The notes under the pieces were generated by a model, which made no database searches, was not told the DNA's origin, and saw only the letters and a program-made list of their open reading frames with translations. Made by a program: the position numbers and the translations under genes. 44,887 bases of DNA. Origin: Burkholderiales bacterium RIFCSPLOWO2_12_FULL_61_40. GTDB lineage: Bacteria > Pseudomonadota > Gammaproteobacteria > Burkholderiales > Burkholderiaceae_C. Position 1 is the first letter of the stretch, and every line of letters begins with the position of its first letter. Below, one piece after another: positions 34,039 to 43,770 of the stretch. Location: the NCBI GenBank assembly GCA_001770935.1, contig MESI01000016.1, forward strand, positions 1 to 44,887, read 5' to 3'.

Positions 34039-35133
34039 TCATCCAACCACTCTGGGACTGCCCGCTGGCCGGGCCAAACACGCCAAGCACAGCTGCAGCG
34101 CCAGCCGGTGCAGCGCCTGCCAGCCCGACGTGGGCCAGTCCGGCTGCTTCAGTCCCTTGACGATGCCATCCACCACATGGGCCGACTGCAGCAGTTCCGA
34201 CAGCCGGGCGTCGCTCAGGCGCGGCAGCACCCGCTCAAACAGGCGCTCCTTCGTTCCCCAGATGCGCTGTTCGCGCAGCGCCATGGGCAGCGGCCGACCT
34301 TGGCCCATGGCGTCTTTCACGCGTTTGAGGGCACGGATATCTTCGCTCAGGGTGTAGTGCACCAGCACTTCGGCCTCGCCTTCGGCCTGCAGGCCGTCGA
34401 GCATGCGCTGCACCCGCAGCGCCTGGCCGGCCAGCACCGCCTCGCTCAGCTTGAACACGTCAAACCGGGCCACATTGAGCACGGCGCTCTCCACCTGTTC
34501 CAAGCTCAATACACCGCCTGCCGCACCGTCAACCGGGAACAGGAGACCCAGCTTCTGGATTTCCTGGTGGGCTGCCAGAAGATTGCCTTCCACCCGGTCG
34601 GCAAAAAACTGCAGCGTGCGCTGCCCCGCCTCGCCCGCCTCCACCCGCTGCCCCTGCGCCCCCAGGCGCTGGGCGATCCACTGCGGCAAGGCCTGGCGTT
34701 CGATGGGTTCGACCTGCAGGGTCACACCACCGCCCTCCAACGCGGCAAACCAGGCGCTGGATTTGGTCATTTTGTCCAGGCGCGGCAACAGCACCACGGT
34801 AAGGGTGGCGTCGTTGCCCTGGGCGCTGTGCGCCAGCTGCTGCAAGGCCACGCTGCCGTCCTTGCCGGGTTTGCCGGAAGGAATGCGGATTTCAATGATT
34901 TGTTTGTCGGCAAACAAACTCAGGGAGCCACCTGCCGCCAGCACCTCGCTCCAGTCAAAGTGCGCCCCCGCCACGGTGTGGGAGCTGCGTTCGGAATAGC
35001 CCTGGGCACGGGCTGTGGCGCGGATCAGGTCCAACGCTTCCTGTTGCAGCAGCGGCTCGTCGCCATGCAGGGTGTACAGGCTTTTGAGCCCGCGCTGCAG
35101 GTGGTTGCCCAATTGGTTGGCGGCCAGTTGCAT
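34039..35133 (-). CDS. holA: DNA polymerase III delta subunit
   Basis: The 364-residue protein begins QLAANQLGNHLQRGLKSLYT and shows LHGDEPLLQQEALDLIR and IIEIRIPSGKPGKDG. It is the clamp-loader wrench HolA. The start lies 2 bases after the lptE stop. The last residues (ARPAGSPRVVG) lie at the border of the accessory insertion and may have been altered by it. This is the intact parent of the decayed copy at 31273. Confidence 0.9.
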   Translation of the reverse strand: MQLAANQLGNHLQRGLKSLYTLHGDEPLLQQEALDLIRATARAQGYSERSSHTVAGAHFDWSEVLAAGGSLSLFADKQIIEIRIPSGKPGKDGSVALQQLAHSAQGNDATLTVVLLPRLDKMTKSSAWFAALEGGGVTLQVEPIERQALPQWIAQRLGAQGQRVEAGEAGQRTLQFFADRVEGNLLAAHQEIQKLGLLFPVDGAAGGVLSLEQVESAVLNVARFDVFKLSEAVLAGQALRVQRMLDGLQAEGEAEVLVHYTLSEDIRALKRVKDAMGQGRPLPMALREQRIWGTKERLFERVLPRLSDARLSELLQSAHVVDGIVKGLKQPDWPTSGWQALHRLALQLCLACLARPAGSPRVVG

Positions 35134-35135
35134 GG

Positions 35136-35639
35136 CTAGGGTGCGCCCAGGCTCTTGATGGCCGCCAGGCGGCGCAGCAACTGCTGCACGAGGTCGGTCT
35201 GCATGTCGCGGTACAGCACGCCTTCTTCAGCCTCCTTGGAAAGGACTGCGGACTCGTTGAAGCTGATGTCACGCTGCTGCACCATGTCGGTGTCAGGAAT
35301 CAGCTCCCGCCCCTGCGGCGTGCGAACCCGGAATTTGACCTGAATGCGCAGCTGGAACTCCCGCACCTGCCCCGTCGCATTCACGCCCACCACGGTTTTT
35401 TCCCGCAGCTCCTGCAGGATGTCCACAATCACCTGGGGCGCCACCCCACCCGCAGGGGGGGCGACCGGGCGCACGGACGCCCCCAGATAGCGAACCAGTT
35501 CGGCCGCCACGGCCCCACCGGTTTCCGGCGTCACGGCCACCGTGTCAAAGACAAAGCTCTGGCTGGCGCGCAGGTGAAAGCCGCAGCCCGCCAGCAAGCT
35601 GGTGACCACAGCACCTGCCACAAAGCTGCGCCGGTTCAT
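35136..35639 (-). CDS. lptE: LPS-assembly lipoprotein LptE
   Basis: The 167-residue lipoprotein has an N-terminal signal with lipobox LLAGC (Cys about 19) directly followed by GFHLR, the classic LptE start. It plugs the LptD outer-membrane channel. It lies between leuS and holA with gaps of 9 and 2 bases, the usual betaproteobacterial order. It is the parent of the shortened copy at 31459. Confidence 0.92.
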   Translation of the reverse strand: MNRRSFVAGAVVTSLLAGCGFHLRASQSFVFDTVAVTPETGGAVAAELVRYLGASVRPVAPPAGGVAPQVIVDILQELREKTVVGVNATGQVREFQLRIQVKFRVRTPQGRELIPDTDMVQQRDISFNESAVLSKEAEEGVLYRDMQTDLVQQLLRRLAAIKSLGAP

Positions 35640-35648
35640 GGGGCCGTC

Positions 35649-38342
35649 TCAGAGGACCACATTGACCAGGCGCCCGGGCACCACCACCACCTTTTTGGCG
35701 GTAGCGCCCGCTGCAAAGCCGGTGAAGGTGTCGCAGGCCAGGGCCAGCGCCTCGATCGTCTCTTTGGACGCCCCCGAAGGCACGATGACAGAACCGCGCA
35801 GCTTGCCATTGATCTGCAGCATCAGCTCGATTTCATCCTGCTCCAGGGCGGCGGCGTCCACCTTGGGCCAGGCCGTGTCCAGCAGATCGCCCAGCTGCAC
35901 CGCATAACCCAGCTCGGCCCACAAGGCGTGCGCCAGGTGCGGGGTGGCGGGATACAGGCAGCGCAACAGAATCGAAAAGCCTTCGATCAGCGCCACCTGG
36001 GCACCGGCCGAGTCCAGCGCCTTGAAGGACTCCAGCGCATTGATCATCTTCATGGCGCCGGACACCACGGTGTTGTACTGCATGCGCTGGTAGTCGTAGT
36101 CCACCTGCTTGAGCACGGTGTGCATCTCCAGCCGCAGGGCCTTGGCCTCCTTGCCAAATACCACGTCTTTTAGGCTGCTAGCCCCCGCCGCACTTGCGCT
36201 GGCAGCTACCAAATCCATAGCAGACAGCTTGTAGCCGAAGTTCCAGACGCGCCGCAGGAAACGGTAGCTGCCCTCCACGCCCGCGTCGTTCCACTCCAGC
36301 GTGGCCTCGGGCGGCGCGGTGAACATGGTGTACAGGCGGGCGGTGTCGGCGCCGTAGCGCTCGATCAGGTCCTGCGGGTCCACGCCGTTGTTCTTGCTCT
36401 TGCTCATGGTGCCCACCCCTTCGTAGGTGATGGCGGTGCCCGCGGGCAAATCACCCTTGGCTTCCTTGAGCTTGGCACCAACCACCTTGCCGGTGGCGTC
36501 GGCCACGTCTTCCACCTCGTGCGGCCAGAAATACTCGATGCCACCTTTGTCGGACTTGCGCGAGTAGATGTGGTTGAGCACCATGCCCTGGGTCAGCAGC
36601 TTGGTGAAGGGTTCATCCACCTTCACCAGGCCCAGGTCGCGCATGACCTTGGTCCAGAAACGCGCGTACAGCAAATGCAGAATGGCGTGTTCGATGCCGC
36701 CGATGTACTGGTCCATGGGCATCCAGTAATCGGCGCCCGCCCCCACCATGGCCTGGTCGTTTTTGGGGTCGCAGTAGCGCATGAAATACCAGGAGCTGTC
36801 GACAAAGGTGTCCATGGTGTCGGTTTCCCGCCGCGCCGCCGCGCCGCACACCGGGCACACCACACCGGCGTGGAAGCCTTCGTGCTTGTGCAAAGGATTG
36901 CCCGAGCCGTCGGGCACGCAGTCCTGCGGCAAGACCACCGGCAGGTCTTTTTCCGGCACCGGCACCGCACCGTGCTCCGGGCAGTGGATGATGGGAATCG
37001 GCGTGCCCCAGTAGCGCTGGCGGCTCACGCCCCAGTCGCGCAGGCGCCAGGTGGTTTTTTTCTCGCCCAGGCCTTTGACTTGCAGCGCATGGGCCACCGC
37101 ATCCACGGCCTCTTTGCAGGACAGGCCGCTGAATACGTCGGAGTTGACGGTGACGCCGCGCTGTTTGTCGCCGTACCAGTCCTGCCACTGCGCGTGGTCG
37201 TAGGTCAGGCCGTCCACATGCACCACATCGTCGATGCGCAGGCCGTATTTTTTGGCGAAGGCAAAGTCGCGCTCGTCGTGGGCCGGCACGCCCATCACGG
37301 CGCCGTCGCCGTAGCCCATCAGCACGTAGTTGCCCACCCATACATCGACGTGGCGTCCGGTCAGTGGATGCACCACCTGCAGGCCTGTGGGCATGCCCAG
37401 CTTCTCTTTCACCGCCAGTTCGGCCTCGGTGGTGCCACCGGCCTTGCACTCTTCGATGAACGCCGCCAACGCCGGGTTGGACTGTGCCGCGTGCTGCGCC
37501 AGCGGGTGCTCGGGCGCCACGGCGCAAAAGGTCACGCCCATGATGGTGTCGGCGCGGGTGGTGAACACGTACATGCGTCCGCCATCGATCAGCGCACCGT
37601 CAGCCCCCTGGATGGCGTGGGTGAAGGCAAAACGCACACCCTCGCTCTTGCCGATCCAGTTTTCCTGCATCAGCTTGACACGTTCGGGCCAGCCCGGCAG
37701 TCCGTGCTGCACTTGGCCCAGCAGTTCCTCGGCGTAGGCGGTGATCTTGAGGTAGTAGCCCGGGATTTCACGTTTTTCGACCGTGGCGCCGGTGCGCCAG
37801 CCCTTGCCGTCGATCACCTGCTCGTTGGCCAGCACGGTCTGGTCCACCTGGTCCCAGTTCACGACCTGGGTCTTGCGGTAGGCAATGCCTTTTTCCAGCA
37901 TTTTCAGGAACAGCCACTGGTTCCACTTGTAGTACTGGGGATCGCAGGTGGCGACCTCGCGGCTCCAGTCAATCGCCAGGCCCATGGCCTGCATCTGGCC
38001 CTTCATGTAGGCGATGTTCTCATAGGTCCACTGGGCCGGTGGCACCCCATTTTTGAGCGCTGCGTTCTCGGCGGGCAGACCAAAAGCGTCCCAGCCCATG
38101 GGCATCAGCACGTTGTAGCCGTTCATGCGCAGGTAGCGCGTGAGCATGTCGTTGATGGTGTAGTTGCGCACATGGCCCATGTGCAGCTTGCCGCTGGGGT
38201 AAGGCAGCATGGAGCAGGCGTAAAACTTCGGCTTGGAGCTGTCTTCCGTCACACGGTAGGCATTGTTGCCATTCCACAGGGGCTGCGCCCAGTGGTCTTG
38301 GGCCGATTTTTCAACGTCGAGGTGTTGGTACTTGTCTTGCAT
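35649..38342 (-). CDS. leuS: Leucyl-tRNA synthetase
   Basis: The 897-residue class I synthetase has the HIGH-type motif in [15 protein letters not shown] (about residue 45-60) and the KMSKS-type motif TMSKSKNNG (Met646). The CP1 editing domain with [12 protein letters not shown] lies between. It is about 37 residues longer than E. coli LeuS. Part of the excess is the Ala/Ser-rich stretch at residues about 707-725 ([17 protein letters not shown]), encoded by dispersed repeat copy F in the anticodon-binding helical domain. The frame is intact, so the inserted stretch is tolerated. Confidence 0.95.
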   Translation of the reverse strand: MQDKYQHLDVEKSAQDHWAQPLWNGNNAYRVTEDSSKPKFYACSMLPYPSGKLHMGHVRNYTINDMLTRYLRMNGYNVLMPMGWDAFGLPAENAALKNGVPPAQWTYENIAYMKGQMQAMGLAIDWSREVATCDPQYYKWNQWLFLKMLEKGIAYRKTQVVNWDQVDQTVLANEQVIDGKGWRTGATVEKREIPGYYLKITAYAEELLGQVQHGLPGWPERVKLMQENWIGKSEGVRFAFTHAIQGADGALIDGGRMYVFTTRADTIMGVTFCAVAPEHPLAQHAAQSNPALAAFIEECKAGGTTEAELAVKEKLGMPTGLQVVHPLTGRHVDVWVGNYVLMGYGDGAVMGVPAHDERDFAFAKKYGLRIDDVVHVDGLTYDHAQWQDWYGDKQRGVTVNSDVFSGLSCKEAVDAVAHALQVKGLGEKKTTWRLRDWGVSRQRYWGTPIPIIHCPEHGAVPVPEKDLPVVLPQDCVPDGSGNPLHKHEGFHAGVVCPVCGAAARRETDTMDTFVDSSWYFMRYCDPKNDQAMVGAGADYWMPMDQYIGGIEHAILHLLYARFWTKVMRDLGLVKVDEPFTKLLTQGMVLNHIYSRKSDKGGIEYFWPHEVEDVADATGKVVGAKLKEAKGDLPAGTAITYEGVGTMSKSKNNGVDPQDLIERYGADTARLYTMFTAPPEATLEWNDAGVEGSYRFLRRVWNFGYKLSAMDLVAASASAAGASSLKDVVFGKEAKALRLEMHTVLKQVDYDYQRMQYNTVVSGAMKMINALESFKALDSAGAQVALIEGFSILLRCLYPATPHLAHALWAELGYAVQLGDLLDTAWPKVDAAALEQDEIELMLQINGKLRGSVIVPSGASKETIEALALACDTFTGFAAGATAKKVVVVPGRLVNVVL
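36168..36222 (-). repeat. Dispersed ~50-bp repeat, copy F (in frame inside leuS)
   Basis: Read on the minus strand it contains GGTAGCTGCCAGCGCA, then GGGGGCTAGCAGCC and AAAAG, following the consensus order. Its orientation relative to the host gene is the reverse of that of copy E in proA. It supplies 17-18 codons without a stop. Confidence 0.7.
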
Positions 38343-38406
38343 GGGTGAATGGGCAACCTGCAGGTTGCCAGTAGAAGGCTTGAAGGGATTTTAGGTGCTG
38401 CGCAAC

Positions 38407-38844
38407 TCAGTCCGGCGCCGATGCCGCCGCCGGTGGCGCTTCGGCAACAAAACCAATGCGGCTGAGTCCGGCTTTTTGCGCCAAGCCCATCACCGCGACC
38501 ACCCGCCCGTAGGGCACTGAAGTGTCCGCCCGCAACTGGACCTCGGTGTCGGGGTGCCGCCCTGCAGCTTGGCCGAAGGTTTGGGCCAATGCCGCATCGT
38601 TCAGGGGTTTGTCATTGACAAAGACCTGGCCCGACCGGTCGATGGACACCGCCACCCACTGGGGGACGGCGGTGTTTTGGCCCCCGGCCGCCTGGGGCAG
38701 ATCCACCTTGACGGAACTGACCATCAGAGGGGCGGTAATGATGAAAATCACCAGCAACACCAACATCACATCAATCAACGGCGTCATGTTGATCTCGCCC
38801 ATGGGCGCAGAGCCGGGCTTGCGTTCCAGACGGCCAAAGGTCAT
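38407..38844 (-). CDS. exbD: ExbD/TolR-family biopolymer transport protein
   Basis: The 145-residue protein has one N-terminal membrane helix (MTPLIDVMLVLLVIFIITAPL) with the conserved Asp in LIDVMLVLL, preceded by GEINMTP. The periplasmic part contains VQLRADTSVPYGRVVAVM. With ExbB it turns proton flow into force for TonB or TolA. The ATG at 38844 is chosen as the family start (FGRLERK before the helix). The exbB gene lies 88 bases upstream. Confidence 0.88.
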   Translation of the reverse strand: MTFGRLERKPGSAPMGEINMTPLIDVMLVLLVIFIITAPLMVSSVKVDLPQAAGGQNTAVPQWVAVSIDRSGQVFVNDKPLNDAALAQTFGQAAGRHPDTEVQLRADTSVPYGRVVAVMGLAQKAGLSRIGFVAEAPPAAASAPD

Positions 38845-38894
38845 AGCGCCCCCACGCCCCACCGCTGCGCGGGTGGCTGCCCCGCAAGGGGGTG

Positions 38895-38925
38895 AACTCG
38901 CCTTGGGGCGACCCGGCGGCGAGTT
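38895..38925. repeat. Hairpin in the exbB-exbD spacer
   Basis: AACTCGCC (38895-38902) and GGCGAGTT (38918-38925) form a perfect 8-bp stem with a 15-base loop. The spacer is rich in GGGGCG/CCCGC words of a kind I recall between genes in Comamonadaceae. It could adjust the ratio of ExbB to ExbD message. Confidence 0.4.
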
Positions 38926-38932
38926 GCTGTGC

Positions 38933-39577
38933 TCATGGCTGCTCGGTGACCAGCAGCTCCCGCAGATCGCGGGCGAACCCTTCCAGATCGGCCTCGATGC
39001 GCCCAATCACGCGTCCCAACATGTTGTAGCCCAGCACCGCAGGAATAGCCACCGCCAAGCCTGCCGCCGTCATGATCAAGGACTCTCCCACCGGACCTGC
39101 AATTTTATCGATGTGGACTTGCCCCGCCCCGGCAATACCGATCAGGGCATGGTAAATACCCCACACGGTGCCCAGCAAACCGACAAAGGGCGCAATGGCC
39201 CCCACCGTGGCCAGCAGGACCTGGCCTGATTGCAGCTTGCGCAAGACCCCGTGCAAGGCGTCCCGCAGCACGCGGGTGAGTTGCTGGGAGCGGTCGCCCG
39301 CCGCCGCCAGTGTGCCCGGCGTCTGGGTTTGGGTAGCCTCCACCAAAGGGATAAGCAAGGCTTCCCGGTCAAATGCCTGCAGCGTGCGCAAGGCATCGGT
39401 CAGCGAAGGCGCCTGCCAAAAAGCCGCTGTGCTGCGCGCCACGTCAGTATGCGCGCGGTGCAAGAGCCAGGCCTTCCACAAAATCACCACCCAACTGCCC
39501 ACCGACATGAGCAGCAGCACCAGCGCCACCGCGCCGCTGAGCGCATCGCCCCGCGTGAACAGGTCCAGCAGGTTCAC
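38933..39577 (-). CDS. exbB: ExbB/TolQ-family proton channel protein
   Basis: The 214-residue protein has three membrane helices: about 15-38, 118-145 and 160-185. The conserved [25 protein letters not shown] and [15 protein letters not shown] segments are typical of the MotA/TolQ/ExbB family. It forms the proton channel with ExbD. Its start overlaps the dapB stop by four bases (ATGA), tying it to that gene. Confidence 0.9.
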   Translation of the reverse strand: MNLLDLFTRGDALSGAVALVLLLMSVGSWVVILWKAWLLHRAHTDVARSTAAFWQAPSLTDALRTLQAFDREALLIPLVEATQTQTPGTLAAAGDRSQQLTRVLRDALHGVLRKLQSGQVLLATVGAIAPFVGLLGTVWGIYHALIGIAGAGQVHIDKIAGPVGESLIMTAAGLAVAIPAVLGYNMLGRVIGRIEADLEGFARDLRELLVTEQP

Positions 39578-40377
39578 TTCAGGCCCAGCACATCAAACAT
39601 ATCAAACAGGCCCGCTTTCTGGGTGGCCAAAAAACGCACGGCGCGCAAACTGCCTTGCGCATAGGTGGACCGGCTGGAGGACTTGTGGCTGATCTCGATG
39701 CGTTCGCCAATGCCCGCGAACAGCACCGTATGGTCTCCCACGATGTCGCCGCCACGGATGGTGGCAAAACCAATGGTGGAAGGATCGCGCTCACCGGTCA
39801 CGCCTTCGCGGCCATAGACGGCGCACGCTTTCAAATCGCGCCCCAAGGCGTCGGCAATGACCTCGCCCATCTTGAGCGCGGTGCCCGAGGGGGCGTCCAC
39901 CTTGTGGCGGTGGTGGGCCTCAATGATTTCAATGTCGTAACCGGTGGACAAGGCTTGGGCGGCCATCTCCAGGAGCTTGAGCGTCACATTCACCCCCACA
40001 CTCATATTGGGCGCCATCATGATGGCGATGTCCTGCGCGATGCGTTCAATTTCGGCCTTTTGCGCCTCGGTAAACCCGGTGGTGCCAATGACAGCGGAAA
40101 TCCCCAGCTCACGGCACACCTGCAAATGCGCCAGGGTGCCCTCAGGCCGGGTGAAATCGATCAAAAACTGGCTGGGCTGCAGTCCTTGCTGCAGGTCGGA
40201 GGTGATCACCACCCCCGTGGATTGGCCGGAAAAAGCACCGGCATCGGAGCCCACCGATGAGCTCCCCACCTGGTCCAGAGCCCCGGCCAGAGTGCAGTCA
40301 TCGGCGGCATGCACCGCCTCTATCAGCATCTGGCCCATACGGCCGGAAGCGCCGGCGATTGCGATTTTGTGCATCAT
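39574..40377 (-). CDS. dapB: 4-hydroxy-tetrahydrodipicolinate reductase
   Basis: The 267-residue protein has the NAD(P) motif [10 protein letters not shown] (residues 6-15), TTGFTEAQ and the substrate-binding and catalytic [15 protein letters not shown]. It works in lysine and diaminopimelate synthesis. Two adjacent ATG codons are possible starts (40377 and 40374). It follows bamE with a 25-base gap and overlaps exbB. Confidence 0.94.
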   Translation of the reverse strand: MMHKIAIAGASGRMGQMLIEAVHAADDCTLAGALDQVGSSSVGSDAGAFSGQSTGVVITSDLQQGLQPSQFLIDFTRPEGTLAHLQVCRELGISAVIGTTGFTEAQKAEIERIAQDIAIMMAPNMSVGVNVTLKLLEMAAQALSTGYDIEIIEAHHRHKVDAPSGTALKMGEVIADALGRDLKACAVYGREGVTGERDPSTIGFATIRGGDIVGDHTVLFAGIGERIEISHKSSSRSTYAQGSLRAVRFLATQKAGLFDMFDVLGLK

Positions 40378-40402
40378 TTTTCGGTTCCTGTCCGGTGCAA
40401 AG

Positions 40403-40948
40403 TTATTTGCCAGCGGGTTCTAACGGCGGGTAATTGGTCGATGCAGGTGACGCCGCCGAAGGCGCCGGGGCGGGCCTGTTTGGCGCCGGGAACTTTTTCA
40501 GCCCCTCCTCCGACGCTTCCAGTGCAGGCAAGGGCCCGGATTTGGCCTCCGACTTCAGGGTGGACACGAATTCAGATTCACTAGGCAGATCATCGGCCTC
40601 AATGCGCTCCAGCACATCGCCCTTGAAAAACACAGTGACCCTGCGCGCCTGCGGCTGGGCACCGGGGCGTTCGAGGGTGAACACATAATCCCAGCGGTCG
40701 GCATGGAATACGCTGGCCAGCAAGGCGCTGCCCAGTATGTCGCGTACCTGAATGCGTTGCATGCCGGGCTTGAGCACGGCCAGCTGCTCGCGGGTCACCA
40801 CATTGCCCTGGATTACGTCCATCTTGTAGGGCGTCACCACACGGGCCATCTTGTCGCCCGTGCCACTGAGGTTGCTGCAAGCCGCTAAAGCCAAACAGGT
40901 AAGGGCGAATGCGCCGAAGGAAACGCTGCGATGACAGTGGTCAAACAT
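40403..40948 (-). CDS. bamE: Outer-membrane assembly lipoprotein BamE
   Basis: The 181-residue lipoprotein has a signal peptide ending in the lipobox LALAACS (Cys about 24). The SmpA/OmlA fold follows with [40 protein letters not shown] and [15 protein letters not shown] Pro/Ala-rich tail of about 40 residues follows. It is part of the BAM complex. It is divergent from fur, a widespread arrangement. Confidence 0.93.
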   Translation of the reverse strand: MFDHCHRSVSFGAFALTCLALAACSNLSGTGDKMARVVTPYKMDVIQGNVVTREQLAVLKPGMQRIQVRDILGSALLASVFHADRWDYVFTLERPGAQPQARRVTVFFKGDVLERIEADDLPSESEFVSTLKSEAKSGPLPALEASEEGLKKFPAPNRPAPAPSAASPASTNYPPLEPAGK

Positions 40949-41043
40949 GGATGATGGGGGAACGATATGATCACCCCATTGTAGCGGCAGGGTCCAGGGT
41001 GGGCTTTGCCTCTGCCTCCAACGAGCGCACTGGAAACACAGCC

Positions 41044-41493
41044 ATGACCAACATCGACGAACTCAAAAGCACGGGGCTCAAAGCCACCGTCCCCCGCCTG
41101 AAAATACTGGAGGTATTCCAGCGCGGCACCCAGCGCCACATGACGGCGGAAGATGTTTTCCGCGTGCTGTTGCAAGAACACTCGGACGTGGGCCTGGCCA
41201 CCGTCTACCGGGTGCTGACCCAGTTTGAGCAAGCCAGCATCCTGACCCGAAGTAACTTTGAAAGTGGCAAAGCGGTCTACGAACTCAACGAAGGGCAGCA
41301 CCACGACCATCTGGTGTGCCTGGATTGCGGCAAAGTGGAAGAGTTTTACGACGCGGAGATCGAAAAGCGCCAGAACGCCGTGGCCAAATCCAAGGGATTC
41401 CTGATCGCCGACCACGCCCTGAGCCTGTACGCCACCTGCACCAAAGAGAACTGTCCCAACCGCAGCACAGCGGCCACCCGCCACCCGGAATAA
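41044..41493 (+). CDS. fur: Ferric uptake regulator
   Basis: The 149-residue protein has the N-terminal winged helix ([29 protein letters not shown]) and the C-terminal metal/dimer domain with [15 protein letters not shown] and the second Cys pair CTKENC. It represses iron uptake genes with Fe2+. The ATG at 41044 starts the usual N terminus ([12 protein letters not shown]). The 95-base space to the divergent bamE would contain both promoters. Confidence 0.95.
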   Translation: MTNIDELKSTGLKATVPRLKILEVFQRGTQRHMTAEDVFRVLLQEHSDVGLATVYRVLTQFEQASILTRSNFESGKAVYELNEGQHHDHLVCLDCGKVEEFYDAEIEKRQNAVAKSKGFLIADHALSLYATCTKENCPNRSTAATRHPE

Positions 41494-41505
41494 GCCCCCC
41501 TGCGC

Positions 41506-42456
41506 TCAAGCGCCCAGGGTCATGGCCTTGCGGTGGCGTTCGACAAACTCCTGGTAGGTGTCAATGCCACGCAACTGCAAAATGGTGTTGCGCACCGCAG
41601 CCTCCACCAGCACCGCGATATTGCGGCCCGCCACCACCTGGATCACCACTTTGCGCACGGGAATGCCCAGCACATCCTGGGTCAGCGGCTCATACGGGAT
41701 GCGTTCATACTCCCGCTCCAGCGTCTCGCGGCGCACCAGATGCACGATGAGCTTGAGCCGCATCTTCCGGCGTACGGCGGTTTCGCCGAAGATGGCGCGG
41801 ATGTCCAGCAAACCAATGCCGCGGACTTCCAGCAAATTCTCCAAAAGCTCAGGACAACGGCCCTCAATGGTGGTCTGGTTGATGCGGTACAAATCCACTG
41901 CATCGTCGGCCACCAGACCATTGCCACGCGAAATCAGTTCCAGACCCAGCTCGCTTTTGCCCAGGCCCGACTCACCGGTAATCAGCACACCCAGGCCCAA
42001 AATGTCCATGAACACCCCGTGCATGGACATGCGTTCGGCAAAGTGTTTGGACAGGTAGGCCCGCAATACATCAATCACGAATGCAGGGGATTCCTTGGTG
42101 GCAAACATGGGGATCTGGGCCCGCTCACACATCGACAAGAGCGCCTCGGGGGCGGCTTGGCCGTCCGCCAACACCAGCACCGGTGGCTCCAGGGTGACAA
42201 TGCGTGAAATACGTCGCGCACAGTCTTCCGGCGTGGCATTGCTGAGGTAGGCGATCTCGCGCTCACCCAGGATTTGCGCCCGGTAGGGGTGGATGTAATT
42301 GAGGTAACCGACCAAGTCCGCGCCAGAGCGGGCGGCGCGCACCGCCACTTCGTCGAAGCGTCGCTCGGAAGCGCCCAAACCGGCAACCCACTCCCATCGC
42401 AGACGGCCGCGAAATTCCTCAAACAGAACGTCGGCGCTGACTACGGTGGGTTTCAA
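41506..42456 (-). CDS. hprK: HPr kinase/phosphorylase
   Basis: The 316-residue protein has the P-loop GESGLGKSE (about residue 155) and the family signature [16 protein letters not shown] in the C-terminal kinase domain. The N-terminal domain begins [18 protein letters not shown]. In betaproteobacteria it phosphorylates Ser46 of HPr in incomplete PTS systems that regulate rather than import sugar. It follows ptsN, 25 bases apart. Confidence 0.95.
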   Translation of the reverse strand: MKPTVVSADVLFEEFRGRLRWEWVAGLGASERRFDEVAVRAARSGADLVGYLNYIHPYRAQILGEREIAYLSNATPEDCARRISRIVTLEPPVLVLADGQAAPEALLSMCERAQIPMFATKESPAFVIDVLRAYLSKHFAERMSMHGVFMDILGLGVLITGESGLGKSELGLELISRGNGLVADDAVDLYRINQTTIEGRCPELLENLLEVRGIGLLDIRAIFGETAVRRKMRLKLIVHLVRRETLEREYERIPYEPLTQDVLGIPVRKVVIQVVAGRNIAVLVEAAVRNTILQLRGIDTYQEFVERHRKAMTLGA

Positions 42457-42481
42457 GGCGGAGCTTTCGCGTTATGCGGAA

Positions 42482-42949
42482 TCAGGGGGCGAGGGTGGAT
42501 TTCCACGCGGCAATCAGCGCGTACAACTGCTGCGAGTCCGCGCACACAGTGAGTTGCTCACGCAAGGGGGCGTCACTCAGCAATTCGGCTATTTCCGACA
42601 AAATTTCAAGGTGTTTCTGCGTGGCGGCTTCGGGCACCAGCAGGAAAATCAACAGACTGACGGCCTGCTCGTCCGGGGCGTCGAACCCAATGGGATTGGA
42701 CAATTGCAACACCGCTGCCATGGGTGCCTTCAGGCCCTTGATGCGGCCATGCGGGATGGCAACACCATGCCCCAAACCGGTCGAACCCAGGCGCTCACGG
42801 GAAAACAAACTATCGGTCACCAAGGCGCGGCTCAGGCCGTGCAGGTTCTCAAACAACAAACCGGCCTCTTCGAAAGCCCTTTTTTTGCTGGTAACGTCCA
42901 CTTGCGCAAGGACTTGCGAGGGAGACAGGATGCTGGCGAGTCGATTCAT
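42482..42949 (-). CDS. ptsN: PTS IIA-like nitrogen-regulatory protein (EIIA-Ntr)
   Basis: The 155-residue protein has the phosphorylated His in HGVAIPHGRIKGL and the sheet FLLVPEAATQKHLEILSEIAELL. It controls nitrogen, potassium and envelope responses through phosphorylation in the Ntr phosphorelay. The ATG at 42949 is the usual start (NRLASILSPSQV). A terminator separates it from hpf, so it probably has its own promoter or receives limited read-through. Confidence 0.93.
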   Translation of the reverse strand: MNRLASILSPSQVLAQVDVTSKKRAFEEAGLLFENLHGLSRALVTDSLFSRERLGSTGLGHGVAIPHGRIKGLKAPMAAVLQLSNPIGFDAPDEQAVSLLIFLLVPEAATQKHLEILSEIAELLSDAPLREQLTVCADSQQLYALIAAWKSTLAP

Positions 42950-42973
42950 GGTGTGAGTGCGGATTATGCACAC

Positions 42974-43001
42974 AAAAAAACCGCCCGGTAGAGGGGCGGT
43001 T
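42974..43001 (-). terminator. Intrinsic terminator between hpf and ptsN
   Basis: On the minus strand ACCGCCC and GGGCGGT form a 7-bp stem with a 7-base loop, followed by seven T residues. It lies 28 bases after the hpf stop and would end or attenuate the hpf message before ptsN. Confidence 0.8.
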
Positions 43002-43028
43002 GATCTGTGTGCAACAACAGGGTATTGC

Positions 43029-43358
43029 TTACATCAAACGCTTGGGAGCGCTATGGTGGTGGTCCTGGATGCGGTCTTTGTGGCGCACCACCTGCCGGTC
43101 CAGCTTGTCCACCAATTCATCCACCGCAGCGTACAGATCCTCATGCGCGCTTTCGGCAAACATGTCATTTCCTTTGACGTGGATACTGCATTCCGCGCGC
43201 TGCCGTCGCTCTTTTTCCTTTTGGTTTTCAACTGTCAGGAGCACTTTGACGTCCACGACCTGGTCAAAATGTCGCATGATCCGATCTAGCTTGGTCGTCA
43301 CATAACTTCTCAGGGCAGGGGTAACTTCAAGATGGTGACCGCTGATCGTCAAGTTCAT
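43029..43358 (-). CDS. hpf: Ribosome hibernation-promoting factor (short HPF)
   Basis: The 109-residue protein has [19 protein letters not shown], the beta-alpha-beta-beta-beta-alpha fold with [13 protein letters not shown] and [15 protein letters not shown], and a basic His-rich end. It binds the 30S subunit in stationary phase. Its length matches the short HPF type, which works with RMF or alone. Often rpoN precedes hpf; here the 400 bases upstream are non-coding and corA follows in the other direction. Confidence 0.93.
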   Translation of the reverse strand: MNLTISGHHLEVTPALRSYVTTKLDRIMRHFDQVVDVKVLLTVENQKEKERRQRAECSIHVKGNDMFAESAHEDLYAAVDELVDKLDRQVVRHKDRIQDHHHSAPKRLM

Positions 43359-43500
43359 AAATAGCCTCCAAATGCTCTCAGGTTTGAAAACGCTTCCCGC
43401 TCTCTTGGGCAGTCAGCACACGGACAAAGAACGGTGATTCCTTTGCCGCTGGAACCAACTATGCGCCCGAAACTCCCGAATTGCAACGCCTTTTTATTTC

Positions 43501-43524
43501 GTACGGCAACAAGACCTGCCGTAC
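43501..43524. promoter_or_regulatory. Perfect 8-bp inverted repeat with 8-base spacer
   Basis: GTACGGCA and TGCCGTAC face each other with 8 bases between. There is no T-run on either strand, so an operator is more likely than a terminator. It lies 143 bases before hpf and 247 before corA. Confidence 0.45.
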
Positions 43525-43688
43525 ACCATGAAACATCTTGGGCACAGCACAGGCCGCCACCAACCCGTCCAACGGGCCCCATTTGGTGAAAAATACCTTG
43601 CGTCTGGCCTCACTGCCACGGCAGAGTGCGATAATTTCCACTACTCATTTTTTGGAGAACACTCCTTGGAAAACTACCCCAGTCGGTA

Positions 43689-43724
43689 GCTTTCAATTCC
43701 CTTGTACGCATCGGGGTTGAAAGC
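43689..43724. repeat. 36-base dyad upstream of corA
   Basis: GCTTTCAA (43689-43696) and TTGAAAGC (43717-43724) are perfect complements at the ends of a 36-base unit, with CCC and GGGG further in. The shape recalls a single CRISPR repeat, but it occurs once only. It lies 46 bases before the corA start and could be a leader hairpin or operator. Confidence 0.4.
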
Positions 43725-43770
43725 GGTCACCACCCACCCCATCCATGCCAACACACCAAGGGAATGTGCG

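Larger units (their letters stand above)
43359..43770. other. Long intergenic region between hpf and corA
   Basis: This is a 412-base stretch without a credible gene. It must hold the divergent promoters of hpf and corA. Two clear dyads stand out (43501-43524 and 43689-43724, listed separately). No sigma-54 -24/-12 pair was recognised and no rpoN fragment was found. Confidence 0.6.

Noticed and set aside
36519..38348. 609-codon plus-strand open frame antisense to leuS
   Set aside because: It is the reverse frame of the intact LeuS gene in GC-rich DNA, with no recognisable domain.
43359..43770. Mg-sensing riboswitch (M-box) or sigma-54 promoter upstream of corA or hpf
   Set aside because: No M-box core and no clear TGGCA-N7-TGC pair could be recognised by eye.
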